The notes under the pieces are model-generated. The model ran no database searches, was not told the DNA's origin, and saw nothing but the letters and a program-made list of their open reading frames with translations. The position numbers and the translations under genes were made by a program. This document shows positions 28,801 to 36,749 of a stretch of 64,000 nt of DNA, piece by piece. Source of the DNA: Gracilimonas sp964505215 (GTDB lineage: Bacteria; Bacteroidota; Rhodothermia; Balneolales; Balneolaceae); assembly GCA_964505215.1 (NCBI GenBank), contig CAZDGU010000004.1, positions 171,066 through 235,065 on the forward strand. The letters run 5' to 3'. How positions within the stretch are numbered: the stretch's first letter is position 1; each line of letters opens with the position of its first letter.

Positions 28801-29470
28801 CCGCGAGGGATACACGCAAAAAGTGAAAATTGGCGGACAAAGTGTTTACCTGAGAACCGGAGAGTATGATAACGGTCAGCTGGGTGAAATCTTTATAGAT
28901 ATGCACCGCGAAGGAGCCGCTTTCCGAAGCTTGTTAAACTGTTTTGCCATTTCAATCTCTCTTGGTTTGCAGCATGGCGTTCCGTTAGAAGAGTTCGTGG
29001 ATGCTTTTGTATTTACGAAGTTTGAGCCAAGCGGCATGGTTAATGGGAACCCTCATGTTAAAATGACGACTTCTGTTATTGACTACATTTTCCGTGAGCT
29101 GGCGGTTACTTATTTGGGAAGAGAAGATTTAGCCCACGTTCCGGCTGAAGAAATCGAAACCCGAAACTTGCGACCAACCGATGATGCGCAAGCCCAGGCT
29201 TCAGAAAGTATTCAAGCCAAAACAGACCCGGCAGATGCTGTTGCTAAAAAGACCGTAACTGAGCCTAAGCCGGCTACGGTTGATGAGAGCGAAACGGCTT
29301 CAGTTCAACAAAAAGCCGCGCAATCGGACAGCTACGAAAGCGAGTACGACAAAGCCAAGCAAATGGGCTACACGGGAGAAGCTTGCCCCGAATGCGGAAG
29401 TATGACCATGGTTCGCAACGGCACGTGCATGAAGTGCATTACCTGCGGCTCTACTACCGGCTGCTCGTAG
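25829..29470 (+). CDS. nrdJ: Adenosylcobalamin-dependent ribonucleotide reductase (class II)
   Basis: Reduces ribonucleotides to deoxyribonucleotides using a radical generated from adenosylcobalamin. The 1213 residues contain the key cysteines: Cys200 (HACFIQS) and Cys504 (NTACNL) as the redox pair, Cys493 in NPCSE as the thiyl-radical site, with Glu495 nearby. The 493-504 spacing of 11 matches the T. maritima class II enzyme. APTGTIGLVMDCDTTGIEPD is a further hallmark. The C-terminus has a Zn-ribbon-like CPECG...CMKC...CGSTTGCS tail, expected to shuttle reducing equivalents. An Ala/Glu/Lys-rich linker precedes it. It lies one gene after the B12 uptake operon and behind DnaA boxes. Confidence 0.95.
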   Translation: MKFTRFYTKSDWKTPFDNIEFVTRTSEIKNPDGSQVFHMENVVVPKSWSQVSTDVIAQKYFRKAGVPAKLKKVKEKGVPAWLQRSIADEKALKELPEEERYSHEIDSKQVFHRLAGCWTYWGWKNEYFSSEDDAKVFYDELAYMLANQMAAPNSPQWFNTGLHWAYGINGPAQGHYYVDAKTGKLKKSEDAYTHPQPHACFIQSVDDDLVNEGGIMDLWTREARLFKYGSGTGSNFSKIRGANEELSGGGRSSGLMSFLKIGDSAAGAIKSGGTTRRAAKMVTLDLDHPDIEEYVNWKVKEEQKVAALVAGSKITQKHLKNIIQLCHTPVEIEGRTFNGAMSRDPLKNKELAKEIREAKRNQVPLNYIERVIQLAAQGFTDLEFNTYDTDWNSEAYATVSGQNSNNSVRVPNSFMKAVKEDKDWHLYGRVEKKNAAEEGRDPKPMKTLKARELWDDIAYAAWSSADPGTQYHDTINEWHTCPEDGPINASNPCSEYMFLDNTACNLASLNLMKFYKNDEYKEFDIKSLEYASRIWTVVLEISVLMAQFPSKEIAELSYKFRTLGLGYANIGAALMVQGLPYDSEEGAAVAGALTATMHMTSYATSAEMAQELGTFEGYERNKEHMLRVIRNHRRAAYNAEPGEYEGLTVKPMGIDASICPDYLLKAAKKASDKALKQGEKHGYRNAQVTVLAPTGTIGLVMDCDTTGIEPDFALVKFKKLAGGGYFKIINQAVPKALKNLGYSAKESEDIINYAKGAGSLEGCPYINEESLAEKGFTNTQIKAVNEALPGSFDIKFAFNQWTLGEDFCKEVLEITEEQLNDMNFDMLRYLGFSREQIQDANDYVCGTMTVEGAPHLKEEDYPVFDCANRCGRIGTRFISAKGHIRMMAAAQPFLSGAISKTINLPNEASIEDMKAAYMDSWEMMLKANALYRDGSKLSQPLNAMADVLEEIDEEDEAPADAQTTQAQDKVLEVAERIIHKYVARRQRLPFRREGYTQKVKIGGQSVYLRTGEYDNGQLGEIFIDMHREGAAFRSLLNCFAISISLGLQHGVPLEEFVDAFVFTKFEPSGMVNGNPHVKMTTSVIDYIFRELAVTYLGREDLAHVPAEEIETRNLRPTDDAQAQASESIQAKTDPADAVAKKTVTEPKPATVDESETASVQQKAAQSDSYESEYDKAKQMGYTGEACPECGSMTMVRNGTCMKCITCGSTTGCS

Positions 29471-29490
29471 TAAATTTACTTAAGCATCAT

Positions 29491-29520
29491 TTTTGGTCGG
29501 GTGTAAATGCCCGGCCAAAA
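29491..29520 (+). terminator. Possible terminator hairpin after nrdJ
   Basis: An 11-bp stem (TTTTGGTCGGG with CCCGGCCAAAA, one G-T pair) around an 8-base loop, 20 bases after the nrdJ stop. It lacks a T run on the plus strand, so termination is uncertain. Confidence 0.4.
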
Positions 29521-29618
29521 TTTATGGACTGAAGTTTATATCACACACCCAAACCGTGTGAGAGCACAATCTTTAGGTAAATTCCGACTTTTAAGTCAGG
29601 ACTACAGGACTTTAGCGA

Positions 29619-29833
29619 TGTGCATTCTTAGGTTCTACAGCCCAAAGTATAACACTCCCCGCAGAAGAAACCTTTGCGAGGCGCTACCTTGCATAACTCT
29701 GACCATTATTCAACCGCCGAAGCAATCTCGGGAATTGTGGCAGGTGCTTTTATCAACGCAAGCCTTGGTAACATTTTGGTTTTGAACTGGATGGTTCTTA
29801 ATGGCGCTCCCAACGGGGTCGTTGGGAGCGAGT
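29619..29833. repeat. Repeat family A, copy 1 (uninterrupted)
   Basis: About 215 bases sharing with 47235-48022 the segments GTGCATTCTT, AACACTCC-CGCAGAAGAAA, CCGCCGAAGCAATCTCG and GGTTCTTAA-GGCGCTCCCAACG. It ends in a perfect 10-bp hairpin (29805-29830; CGCTCCCAAC/GTTGGGAGCG, loop GGGGTC). It is non-coding and its function is unknown. Confidence 0.7.
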
Positions 29834-30014
29834 TCAAGATCGAACGACCGGTTTGCGATGGACGATTTATGAGCTTTTTTTAAATTCCATTTTAAAACCT
29901 TCAACCCGAACAAGCTGAAGTAAATAGAATTGTGTTATGCGATTCTTAAAAGAAATTCTCGCCTATTACCGTTAAATTCAGGCTTCACTCAATACCAATT
30001 CTCATTCTCATTTT

Positions 30015-30629
30015 ATGAATTTTCCCAATCCTTTTTTCCGGTGGCGTCCGCATCCCTGGCACGGACTGGAAGTAGGCTCTGACACCCCAAAAGTTGTAAA
30101 TGCTTTTATTGAGCTCACCCCATTCGATACTATTAAATACGAGGTGGATAAAAAAACCGGATACATGCGGGTAGATCGTCCGCAGCGCAGCTCCTCACTT
30201 CCGCCCTCGCTGTATGGTTTTATACCGCGCACTTATTGCGGAGATCACGTGGGCGCTCTTTCCAAAGAAGAAGTAAAAGGCGACAGAGATCCGCTGGATA
30301 TTTGCGTATTAAGTGAGAGGCCAATTGACAGAAACGAAGTGATTTTGAGTGCACGCGTAATAGGTGGCCTGCACATGGTAGATCATGGAGAAGCGGATGA
30401 TAAAATCATTTCTGTATTAGATAACGATACGTATTATTCCGACATCCAAAGCATAAATGACTTACCGCCGGTACTTATAGAGCGGTTGCGTCACTATTTT
30501 GGAACCTACAAACTGATTCCCGGAAAAGACCAGAATGATGTGTATGTGCAGGGTATTTTTGATGCCGAACATGCTTATAAAGTAATAAAAGCCTCCATCA
30601 AAGATTACGAAGAAATGTTCGGTGAGTAG
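30015..30629 (+). CDS. ppa: Inorganic pyrophosphatase (family I)
   Basis: Cytosolic Mg-dependent hydrolysis of pyrophosphate to phosphate, pulling biosynthetic reactions forward. The 204 residues carry the family signature GDRDPLDICVL with its three metal-binding aspartates, plus YGFIPRTYCGD upstream and KLIPGKDQ downstream. There is a short N-terminal extension rich in aromatic and proline residues (residues 1-25) compared with the E. coli enzyme. The CDF transporter gene starts 6 bases later, so they are co-transcribed. Confidence 0.93.
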   Translation: MNFPNPFFRWRPHPWHGLEVGSDTPKVVNAFIELTPFDTIKYEVDKKTGYMRVDRPQRSSSLPPSLYGFIPRTYCGDHVGALSKEEVKGDRDPLDICVLSERPIDRNEVILSARVIGGLHMVDHGEADDKIISVLDNDTYYSDIQSINDLPPVLIERLRHYFGTYKLIPGKDQNDVYVQGIFDAEHAYKVIKASIKDYEEMFGE

Positions 30630-30635
30630 GCCGAT

Positions 30636-31637
30636 ATGTCGAAAGCTCAGGAAAATATCCGAGTACAAAAATTTATTGTAGGGATAGCTCTCCTTTTATT
30701 TGGTATTAAAATTACCGCCTGGTATCTCACCCAATCTATAGCTGTTTTAACCGACGGACTGGAAAGTGTAGTAAACGTATTGAGTGGTTTTATTGGTCTG
30801 TACAGCTTATATCTGTCGGCAAAACCCAAGGATGAGAATCACCCGTATGGCCACGGTAAAGTGGAGTTTATTTCTGCGGGAATAGAAGGGGGATTAATTT
30901 TTCTTGCCGGTGCTTTTATTATTGTTGAAGCCATTCGAAGCTTTATCAATCCACATCCGTTGCAAAGTCTGGATGTGGGAATAGTATTAATCACCATTTC
31001 CGGAATCATAAATTATGCGGTGGGATATTGGGCTTACAATATCGGGAGAAATAACAATTCTTTAGCCTTGCAAGCCAGCGGAAAGCATTTGCAAACTGAT
31101 ACTTTTACAACCATCGGTATTGTGGGCGGATTGGTGCTTATCCGTTTTACCGAAATTCTTTGGTTGGATGGAGCTACAGCCATTCTTTTTGCCTTGTTCA
31201 TTATTCGAATGGGCTTTAAAATTGTGCGCAAAGCTGTTGCGGGAATCATGGACGAAACGGATGAACAGCTGCTGGAAGAAATGGTGGCCTATCTTCAGAA
31301 AAACAGACCCGCAGCCTGGATTGACCTCCACAACCTAAGGATTATAAAATATGGCCGCATACTGCACGTAGATTGCCACTTAACGCTGCCTTGGTACTTT
31401 AACGTGAAAGAAGCTCATGCCGAAGTTGAGAAACTGGAAAGCCTTATTGCCGAAAAGTTTGGCGATCGGATTGAGCTGTTCGTTCACACCGATTATTGCA
31501 TGGAATTCTCCTGCACTTTATGCAGTAAATTCGATTGCGAAGTGCGAAAACAACCGTTCATAAAACAGATTAAATGGACCGTAAAAAATGTAGCTTATAA
31601 CGAAAAGCACAAGCTGGATGATGAAAAGTATTCCTAA
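30636..31637 (+). CDS. Cation diffusion facilitator transporter with Cys-rich tail
   Basis: A 333-residue inner-membrane CDF-family exporter of divalent metals such as Zn, Fe or Mn. It has about six membrane segments with LTDGLESVVNVL (segment 2) and KHLQTDTFTTIG (segment 5) supplying metal-site acids, and HPYGHGKVEF in between. The cytoplasmic C-terminal domain (about 205-290) is followed by Cys288-x4-Cys293-x2-Cys296-x4-Cys301, a possible additional metal site. It shares an operon with pyrophosphatase and converges on RNase D with a 20-base gap. Confidence 0.9.
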   Translation: MSKAQENIRVQKFIVGIALLLFGIKITAWYLTQSIAVLTDGLESVVNVLSGFIGLYSLYLSAKPKDENHPYGHGKVEFISAGIEGGLIFLAGAFIIVEAIRSFINPHPLQSLDVGIVLITISGIINYAVGYWAYNIGRNNNSLALQASGKHLQTDTFTTIGIVGGLVLIRFTEILWLDGATAILFALFIIRMGFKIVRKAVAGIMDETDEQLLEEMVAYLQKNRPAAWIDLHNLRIIKYGRILHVDCHLTLPWYFNVKEAHAEVEKLESLIAEKFGDRIELFVHTDYCMEFSCTLCSKFDCEVRKQPFIKQIKWTVKNVAYNEKHKLDDEKYS

Positions 31638-31657
31638 AAAAGAAGAATCGGTTTGGC

Positions 31658-32809
31658 TTATAAATAAGGTGATAAATCCAGATTCAGCTCATCGGCATAT
31701 TTCCTGAGCAGCTTCACTTTGTAATCGGGAAACAGTTCGGTTTCGCCTTTAAGAATCTCTTTTGTTGTGCGGTTTGAAAGAATATAGGTTTGGGCATTTT
31801 TGCCGTATTCTTCAGCTAATTTACTTTGCATGGGAGAAAACAACTTTCGGCTCAGCATGTTTATTTGTTTTGCCTTTTCCCGCATGGCTTGGTATTCCTC
31901 GTCACTCAAATTATGAGAAGCTTTACGAGTAGTAGATAAATTTTGAGCATCAGCTTCTTCAATTTTCTCCTCCAAAACCGATTTTAGCAAAGCCTGAAAA
32001 CTTGCCGTTTTCAGCTGTCCGTAAACGCCTCCGGTTTGTGTCCATCGGTGAACTGCTTTTGGGTTTTTGGCAAGTTCAGCCAAAATTTTCTTACTCACTA
32101 AATGATAAACAGGCTTGTTCATCCTTTTAGCCTGTTCATCAAAAAACTCCATTAATCCACAATAGATATGCCATTCAAACACCGTTAAATTATTTTTATC
32201 CTTTTCTTTAATAAGGTTAGAGTGATCTTCATTACTGTAATCAAGCCGGTCTAACACGCTGTTTTCCTGAGCTATCCAGTCAACAACACCCTGTACTTCA
32301 GCTTGTTGATGCAGCGTTTTTTTGAAATCAAGAAGGTATAATACATCATCTGCGGCGTAGTGTTTTTGATTTTCTGTAAGCGGACGTTTATACCAGTTAC
32401 TTTGCTGAGATGAACTGTTTACTTCCACATCAAGTACTTCTTTAATCAGATTAGTAAGCGAAGCAGGGTCAAAATTCAGCAGGCTGGTAGTTATGTCTAA
32501 ATCGTAAAGGTTTTTGGGGAAGCATCCCATGGAGTGTAACAGCCGCAGGTCTTCTTGAAACGCAAAAACTACTTTCTGAACTCTTTGATTTTCAATGGGT
32601 GCAAATATTTCTGAAATGTCTATGCCATTGCTCAGGGGGTCAATCAAATAGCAATTGTTTCCATCATAAATCTGCATCAAACAAAGGTTAAAGCCATAGC
32701 GGTACCGGTTGCGATCAAACTCTAAATCGATGGCAAATTCATTGGAGTGTTGAAGAGAGGAGGAAAGTTGTTGAAGTTCGTGATTGCTCGTAATGGTTTG
32801 TATGGTCAT
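31658..32809 (-). CDS. rnd: Ribonuclease D-like 3'-5' exoribonuclease
   Basis: A 383-residue RNA-processing exonuclease. A DEDDy nuclease domain occupies residues 1-170: Asp-x-Glu in FAIDLEFDRNRYR (motif I), the Asp of VVFAFQEDLRLL (motif II) and YAADDVLYLL with its Tyr-x3-Asp (motif III). One or two HRDC helical modules follow (about 210-380). It has a role in tRNA 3'-end maturation in other bacteria. It stands alone on the minus strand; about 120 bases separate it from the terC gene upstream. Confidence 0.9.
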   Translation of the reverse strand: MTIQTITSNHELQQLSSSLQHSNEFAIDLEFDRNRYRYGFNLCLMQIYDGNNCYLIDPLSNGIDISEIFAPIENQRVQKVVFAFQEDLRLLHSMGCFPKNLYDLDITTSLLNFDPASLTNLIKEVLDVEVNSSSQQSNWYKRPLTENQKHYAADDVLYLLDFKKTLHQQAEVQGVVDWIAQENSVLDRLDYSNEDHSNLIKEKDKNNLTVFEWHIYCGLMEFFDEQAKRMNKPVYHLVSKKILAELAKNPKAVHRWTQTGGVYGQLKTASFQALLKSVLEEKIEEADAQNLSTTRKASHNLSDEEYQAMREKAKQINMLSRKLFSPMQSKLAEEYGKNAQTYILSNRTTKEILKGETELFPDYKVKLLRKYADELNLDLSPYL

Positions 32810-32927
32810 AAAAAGTAACTGTCTGAATTAGAGGCTCAAAATATTAAGAATGCGGACGAATTTCCGGAAGTTTACGAATCATGCTTGAAACCATTATTTA
32901 AGTTTGTATAGCCTAAACTTACAGAAA

Positions 32928-33851
32928 TTAATCCGTCTCTTCTTTTGGGTTCAGTAATGAAGCAATCACAGAAGTGGCTAATGCAAAACCAATAAATGCC
33001 AGAGCAAAGAGGGTAGGAATATGATAAAAATCGGCCAAAACCATTTTTATTCCAACAAAAGAAAGAATGGCAGCCAGTCCAAAATGCAGATAATGGAACA
33101 TTTTCATAATGCTGTTAAGCGCAAAGTACAGCGCGCGTAAGCCAAGAATGGCAAAAGCATTGGAGCTGTACACCAAAAACTCATCGGTGGTAATAGCGAG
33201 AATAGCCGGGATGGAATCAACAGCAAACACCACATCGGTAGTTTCAATTACAACAAGCACAACAAATAATGGTGTTGCCATCAGTTTGCCATTTACTCGG
33301 GTAAAAAAATCAGCTCCATGATATTTGTTGGTAACCGGGATCAGCTTTCGGGTGAGCTTTAATATAGGATTTCGTTCGGGGTGAACTTCTTTCTCGGTTT
33401 CAAAAGCCATTTTTATACCCGTGTAAATCAAAAATCCCCCAAAAACATATACAATCCAGTCGAAGCGGTCTATAAGCGCAACGCCTAAAAATATAAATAG
33501 AAAGCGCAGTACTAAAGCACCAAATATACCCCAGAAAAGTACTTTATGCTGATATTTAGCCGGAACGCCAAAGTAGGTAAATACTAAAATAAACACGAAG
33601 ATATTATCAACGCTTAAAGACTTCTCTATCAGATATCCGGTAAAGAAATCCAGAGAACTTTTGGGATCCATGAAAAAATAAATTCCTATCCCGAATACCA
33701 AGGCAAGTGCAATCCAAACTCCGGTCCAGGTAAGTGATTCCTTTAAACTGATTTCATGCTCCTCTCGATTGAAAACCAAGAGGTCTATAATCAGCATGAC
33801 GACAATAAAAACGTTGAAAAGAATCCAGAGGGTAAGGCTATGTTCCATCAT
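32928..33851 (-). CDS. TerC/Alx-family membrane protein
   Basis: A 307-residue inner-membrane protein with about eight to nine hydrophobic segments. Conserved acidic motifs of the TerC family are seen as LSVDNIFVFILVF and TTDVVFAVDSIPA. E. coli Alx of this family is linked to Mn homeostasis and alkaline stress, and TerC to tellurite resistance. Its start overlaps the oxyR stop by 4 bases (ATGA), so it is translationally coupled to a peroxide regulator, which fits a Mn or metal-export role under oxidative stress (inference). No yybP-type riboswitch is seen. Confidence 0.9.
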   Translation of the reverse strand: MMEHSLTLWILFNVFIVVMLIIDLLVFNREEHEISLKESLTWTGVWIALALVFGIGIYFFMDPKSSLDFFTGYLIEKSLSVDNIFVFILVFTYFGVPAKYQHKVLFWGIFGALVLRFLFIFLGVALIDRFDWIVYVFGGFLIYTGIKMAFETEKEVHPERNPILKLTRKLIPVTNKYHGADFFTRVNGKLMATPLFVVLVVIETTDVVFAVDSIPAILAITTDEFLVYSSNAFAILGLRALYFALNSIMKMFHYLHFGLAAILSFVGIKMVLADFYHIPTLFALAFIGFALATSVIASLLNPKEETD

Positions 33852-34780
33852 TCGATAACTACGGTGTCTTCTTTAGATTGAAGTTCGGCCGGAATGGAAG
33901 ATTTGATAACGTCAGCAAAAGCTTCTATAAGATTTTGTTTTAGGAACTCTCGGCTATATACCAGCCTTATTTTTCGGGAAGGAACCGGCTCCTCAAACTC
34001 TTTAACAACGCCATTTGCACAGCGGGTGTCGTAGTCGTTCATAGCCAGATATGGCATCAAAGTGACGCCAAAATTTTGTTCAACCAGCCGCTTCAGTGTT
34101 TCTAAGTTTCCACTTTCAAAAACAATAGGAGCTTTGTTAAGCTCTTCATTTTTCTGTTTACAAATTTTGATGGTTTGATTTCTGAAACAATGTCCTTCAT
34201 TCAGCAGCCAGAGGTCTCTTTTGTATAAATCATCAATGCAGAGCTTGTCTTTTTCGGCCAGTTCGTGTTGGGTGCTTACATATCCTAAAAAAGGCTCTAA
34301 GAACAACTCAAGCTCAAAAATATGCTGATTTGTAGGCGTCGCAATAATACCCACGTCAAAATAATCCTCATTCAACCCTTTTAACACATCGGCTGTTAAT
34401 GCTTCTTCAAAAATAAGCTCTACATCGGGGTACTTATCAATAAATGGTTTTAAAAACAGGGGAACTAAATAGGGAGCAATGGTGGGAATAATACCTACAC
34501 GGAAGGTGCCTTTGAGAGAATCTCCCTGCACGGCTACCATATCTTCGATATGTTTGGCCCCACTGAGAATAGATTTTGCCTGAGCAATTATTTCTTCACC
34601 AATTGCTGTGGGAACAACCGGAGTTTTTGAACGATCAAATATTAAAACGCCTAACTCATCTTCCAGCTTTTGGATTTGCATGCTTAAAGTGGGCTGAGTA
34701 ATATATATTTTTTTTGCAGCTGTTGCAAAATGGCGATATTTGTCAACGGCTACAATATAAGATAGCTGTGTTAAGGTCAT
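33848..34780 (-). CDS. oxyR: OxyR-type peroxide-responsive LysR regulator
   Basis: A 310-residue LysR-family transcription activator. It has an N-terminal winged helix (residues about 1-60, with TAAKKIYITQPTLSMQIQKLE) and a periplasmic-binding-fold sensor domain. Cys198 and Cys207 in GHCFRNQTIKIC match the peroxide-sensing pair Cys199/Cys208 of E. coli OxyR, including the preceding His, so a disulfide switch is expected. It is followed directly by the coupled terC/alx-like gene, a plausible target. Confidence 0.92.
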   Translation of the reverse strand: MTLTQLSYIVAVDKYRHFATAAKKIYITQPTLSMQIQKLEDELGVLIFDRSKTPVVPTAIGEEIIAQAKSILSGAKHIEDMVAVQGDSLKGTFRVGIIPTIAPYLVPLFLKPFIDKYPDVELIFEEALTADVLKGLNEDYFDVGIIATPTNQHIFELELFLEPFLGYVSTQHELAEKDKLCIDDLYKRDLWLLNEGHCFRNQTIKICKQKNEELNKAPIVFESGNLETLKRLVEQNFGVTLMPYLAMNDYDTRCANGVVKEFEEPVPSRKIRLVYSREFLKQNLIEAFADVIKSSIPAELQSKEDTVVIE

Positions 34781-34865
34781 ATTTTATAAATTTGTGAGCC
34801 CTAAAGGTAAGGAATCATTTTTTGAATACTATGCAGGAAAGATAATTTAAAGTAAAAGGATAACA

Positions 34866-35135
34866 GTGAAAAAACATATTATTATTTACGGGCGCGTACA
34901 AGGTGTTGGATTTCGGCATTTTATTAAAACTCATGCTAAAAAACTTGGGGTGAATGGATGGGCAAAAAACCTGGATAATGGAACAGTAGAGGCTATGTTT
35001 GAGGGAGATGAGCAATCGGTTCAACAATTAATAGAGCGTTGCAGAAAAGGCCCCGTTACCGGTTTTGTAGAAAAGATGGATATTGAAGATGAGCAGGGTG
35101 AAACGAGCTATTCCGGATTTAAGATTGTGTTTTAA
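34866..35135 (+). CDS. acyP: Acylphosphatase
   Basis: An 89-residue enzyme hydrolysing carboxyl-phosphate bonds. The N-terminal motif GRVQGVGFRHF carries catalytic Arg17 and GWAKNLDNGTVE carries catalytic Asn35, both at the usual places. It starts with GTG at 34866, with a purine-rich AAAGG about 6 bases upstream. It is divergent from oxyR with an 85-base gap. Cytoplasmic, single gene. Confidence 0.95.
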   Translation: MKKHIIIYGRVQGVGFRHFIKTHAKKLGVNGWAKNLDNGTVEAMFEGDEQSVQQLIERCRKGPVTGFVEKMDIEDEQGETSYSGFKIVF

Positions 35136-35254
35136 TGGGGTGATAGTCGCTTTTGAGGCTATATTATATAGGTCAAAAAAAGATGCTTGTCCCTTATTGA
35201 ATGGTTTATTACTAACTGTTAAGCTTCAATAAACTCAGAGTTAAGGAAAAATCA

Positions 35255-35599
35255 GTGTTTTCTATTTTACTGCTCACCTTTCTGGCTATTTCTTGTGGTT
35301 TTAATAATGAACTTGCTGAAATTGAAAAATTTGAAGAGACTATTTTTATAAGCAGTATTGTTGAACTTGAAACATCTTATCTGATAGATCCCAGGCCCGT
35401 AATTCCCTTAGAAAAAATAAGACACTCGTTAAACTTGAGCCGGGGGGAGTCTCCCGTGTTTTTTATCGATGAAATTGCAGAGTATGAACCACGAGAAGAT
35501 TTTTGTATTTACATCTATGCCTTTGGGGTAGCGGAAGCTGAAAATCCTACCAAATTAGTTAAATTTACCTCTATACAAACAGTTAAAAAAAAGAGTTGA
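35255..35599 (+). CDS. Small predicted lipoprotein, unknown function
   Basis: A 114-residue protein I do not recognise. The N-terminus FSILLLTFLAISCGFN has the hydrophobic stretch and lipobox (AISC, Cys14) of a lipoprotein. It contains ESPVFFIDEIAEYEP and an acidic, beta-rich body, which could be a small all-beta domain. It begins with GTG, with AAGGAAAAA 5-13 bases before it as a possible ribosome site. It stands alone. Confidence 0.55.
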   Translation: MFSILLLTFLAISCGFNNELAEIEKFEETIFISSIVELETSYLIDPRPVIPLEKIRHSLNLSRGESPVFFIDEIAEYEPREDFCIYIYAFGVAEAENPTKLVKFTSIQTVKKKS

Positions 35600-35737
35600 T
35601 TTGGAACGGCGCGAAAATTCCGGTGTCAAAATAGTCGCGTAATTTGGCAATCGAATTATTTGTTAACTGCAACTTTCCGCTTTCTATATGTATGTCTAAG
35701 CTTCATAAAAATTTATTACAGCTAATTCTGTAAACAA

Positions 35738-36490
35738 CTAATTACCTGCAACATTAGCATCATAGTGTGCCAGAAGCTTCACCAGATCTTTTTGAGAACG
35801 TCCGTCCAAATCATTTTTTTTGATGAAGGACTTTAGTTGTTTTCGATGCTTTTTAGGAAGTTCATTGATAATAAATTTATCACGAAGTCTGCGCAGTTTG
35901 TGAATATTCCCATCATGAGTTTGCAGATAATAAGTAGTAGAGGGGATATATCGGTCTATAACCTTGCCGGTAAATGGGTCTTTGGAATTTCCTTTCATAA
36001 ATCTCACATCAAAAACGCCCAGAAGCTTTAATCCTGTTTCCTGATTATAAAGTACCTGAACCGGAGTTTTTTCTGTAAAGCCAAACTCTTCATTACGTAA
36101 TTGGAGTGTGTACACCTCTTGAACCTTACCTGATTGCTGGAAATTAGCAGTAGTCTCAAAAGCAAAGCCACGGACGTTTTGAATATTTAAAATTCGTATC
36201 TGGTTATTTTTGATAAATAAGATCTGATTTTTATGCGCATCATAGTTTATGGGAACAACTTCACTTGCTTTATCTCCGGTAAATAGTATGCGTCCATTTT
36301 CAAAAGACTCTTTCAGTAGCGGGCTTCCTACAACATCAGTCGTATTTTCCGTATAAATTTGAGTTCCGGTTGAGTTTGTAATTTCAATGGTTTGATAATC
36401 TACCGGATCATTAGTCTGGGCATTTGCTGTAGAAAAATTCATTAAGTATATGCAAAAGACAACAGATAAAGTGGAATTAAGAAGCTTCAT
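35738..36490 (-). CDS. Exported protein of unknown function
   Basis: A 250-residue protein with a signal peptide (about residues 1-24, ending ANAQ). The mature part looks beta-rich up to about residue 190, then has a basic helical segment with KLRRLRDKFIINELPKKHRKQLKSF, and ends with a possible helix. I do not recognise a family. It is preceded by a 259-base gap shared with dnaE, so its promoter is probably there. It is likely periplasmic. Confidence 0.6.
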   Translation of the reverse strand: MKLLNSTLSVVFCIYLMNFSTANAQTNDPVDYQTIEITNSTGTQIYTENTTDVVGSPLLKESFENGRILFTGDKASEVVPINYDAHKNQILFIKNNQIRILNIQNVRGFAFETTANFQQSGKVQEVYTLQLRNEEFGFTEKTPVQVLYNQETGLKLLGVFDVRFMKGNSKDPFTGKVIDRYIPSTTYYLQTHDGNIHKLRRLRDKFIINELPKKHRKQLKSFIKKNDLDGRSQKDLVKLLAHYDANVAGN

Positions 36491-36680
36491 AATATTCAGA
36501 TTCAGTTGATTAGATTGTTGTTATTAATAGATTTATAAGTTTATCCTTAACAGAAAAGCTTACATTAAACATAAGAAAATATATTATTTAATTTTACTAC
36601 TGAAAGAGCAGTAAACATCACTCAAATAATAAATGTACAGGGAAAAGTAAAGGCTAGGTAAATTCTATGTTTTTTTTAAA

Positions 36681-36712
36681 TGTGTTATCAACCCTGCGAC
36701 TTCCTATATTTG
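36681..36712 (+). promoter_or_regulatory. Candidate dnaE promoter
   Basis: TATATTTG at 36705-36712 matches the Bacteroidota -7 element TAnnTTTG. The -33 region (TGTG at 36681-36684) is only a weak match. The start codon is 37 bases downstream. Confidence 0.4.
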
Positions 36713-36749
36713 AAAAAAGCTAACATCAACTACTGCACGTTCACGACTT

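Larger units (their letters stand above)
29471..30014. other. Intergenic region with repeat copy A1
   Basis: A 544-base gap with a symmetric hairpin just after nrdJ (29491-29520) and one copy of repeat family A (29619-29833). Two short open frames on the plus strand and one on the minus strand lie within the repeat and have no recognisable protein features, so they are not called as genes. Confidence 0.6.

Noticed and set aside
29507..29785. 92-codon plus-strand open frame after nrdJ
   Set aside because: It overlaps the repeat, starts inside the hairpin, and its translation has no family-like pattern; the repeat's second copy does not keep the frame.
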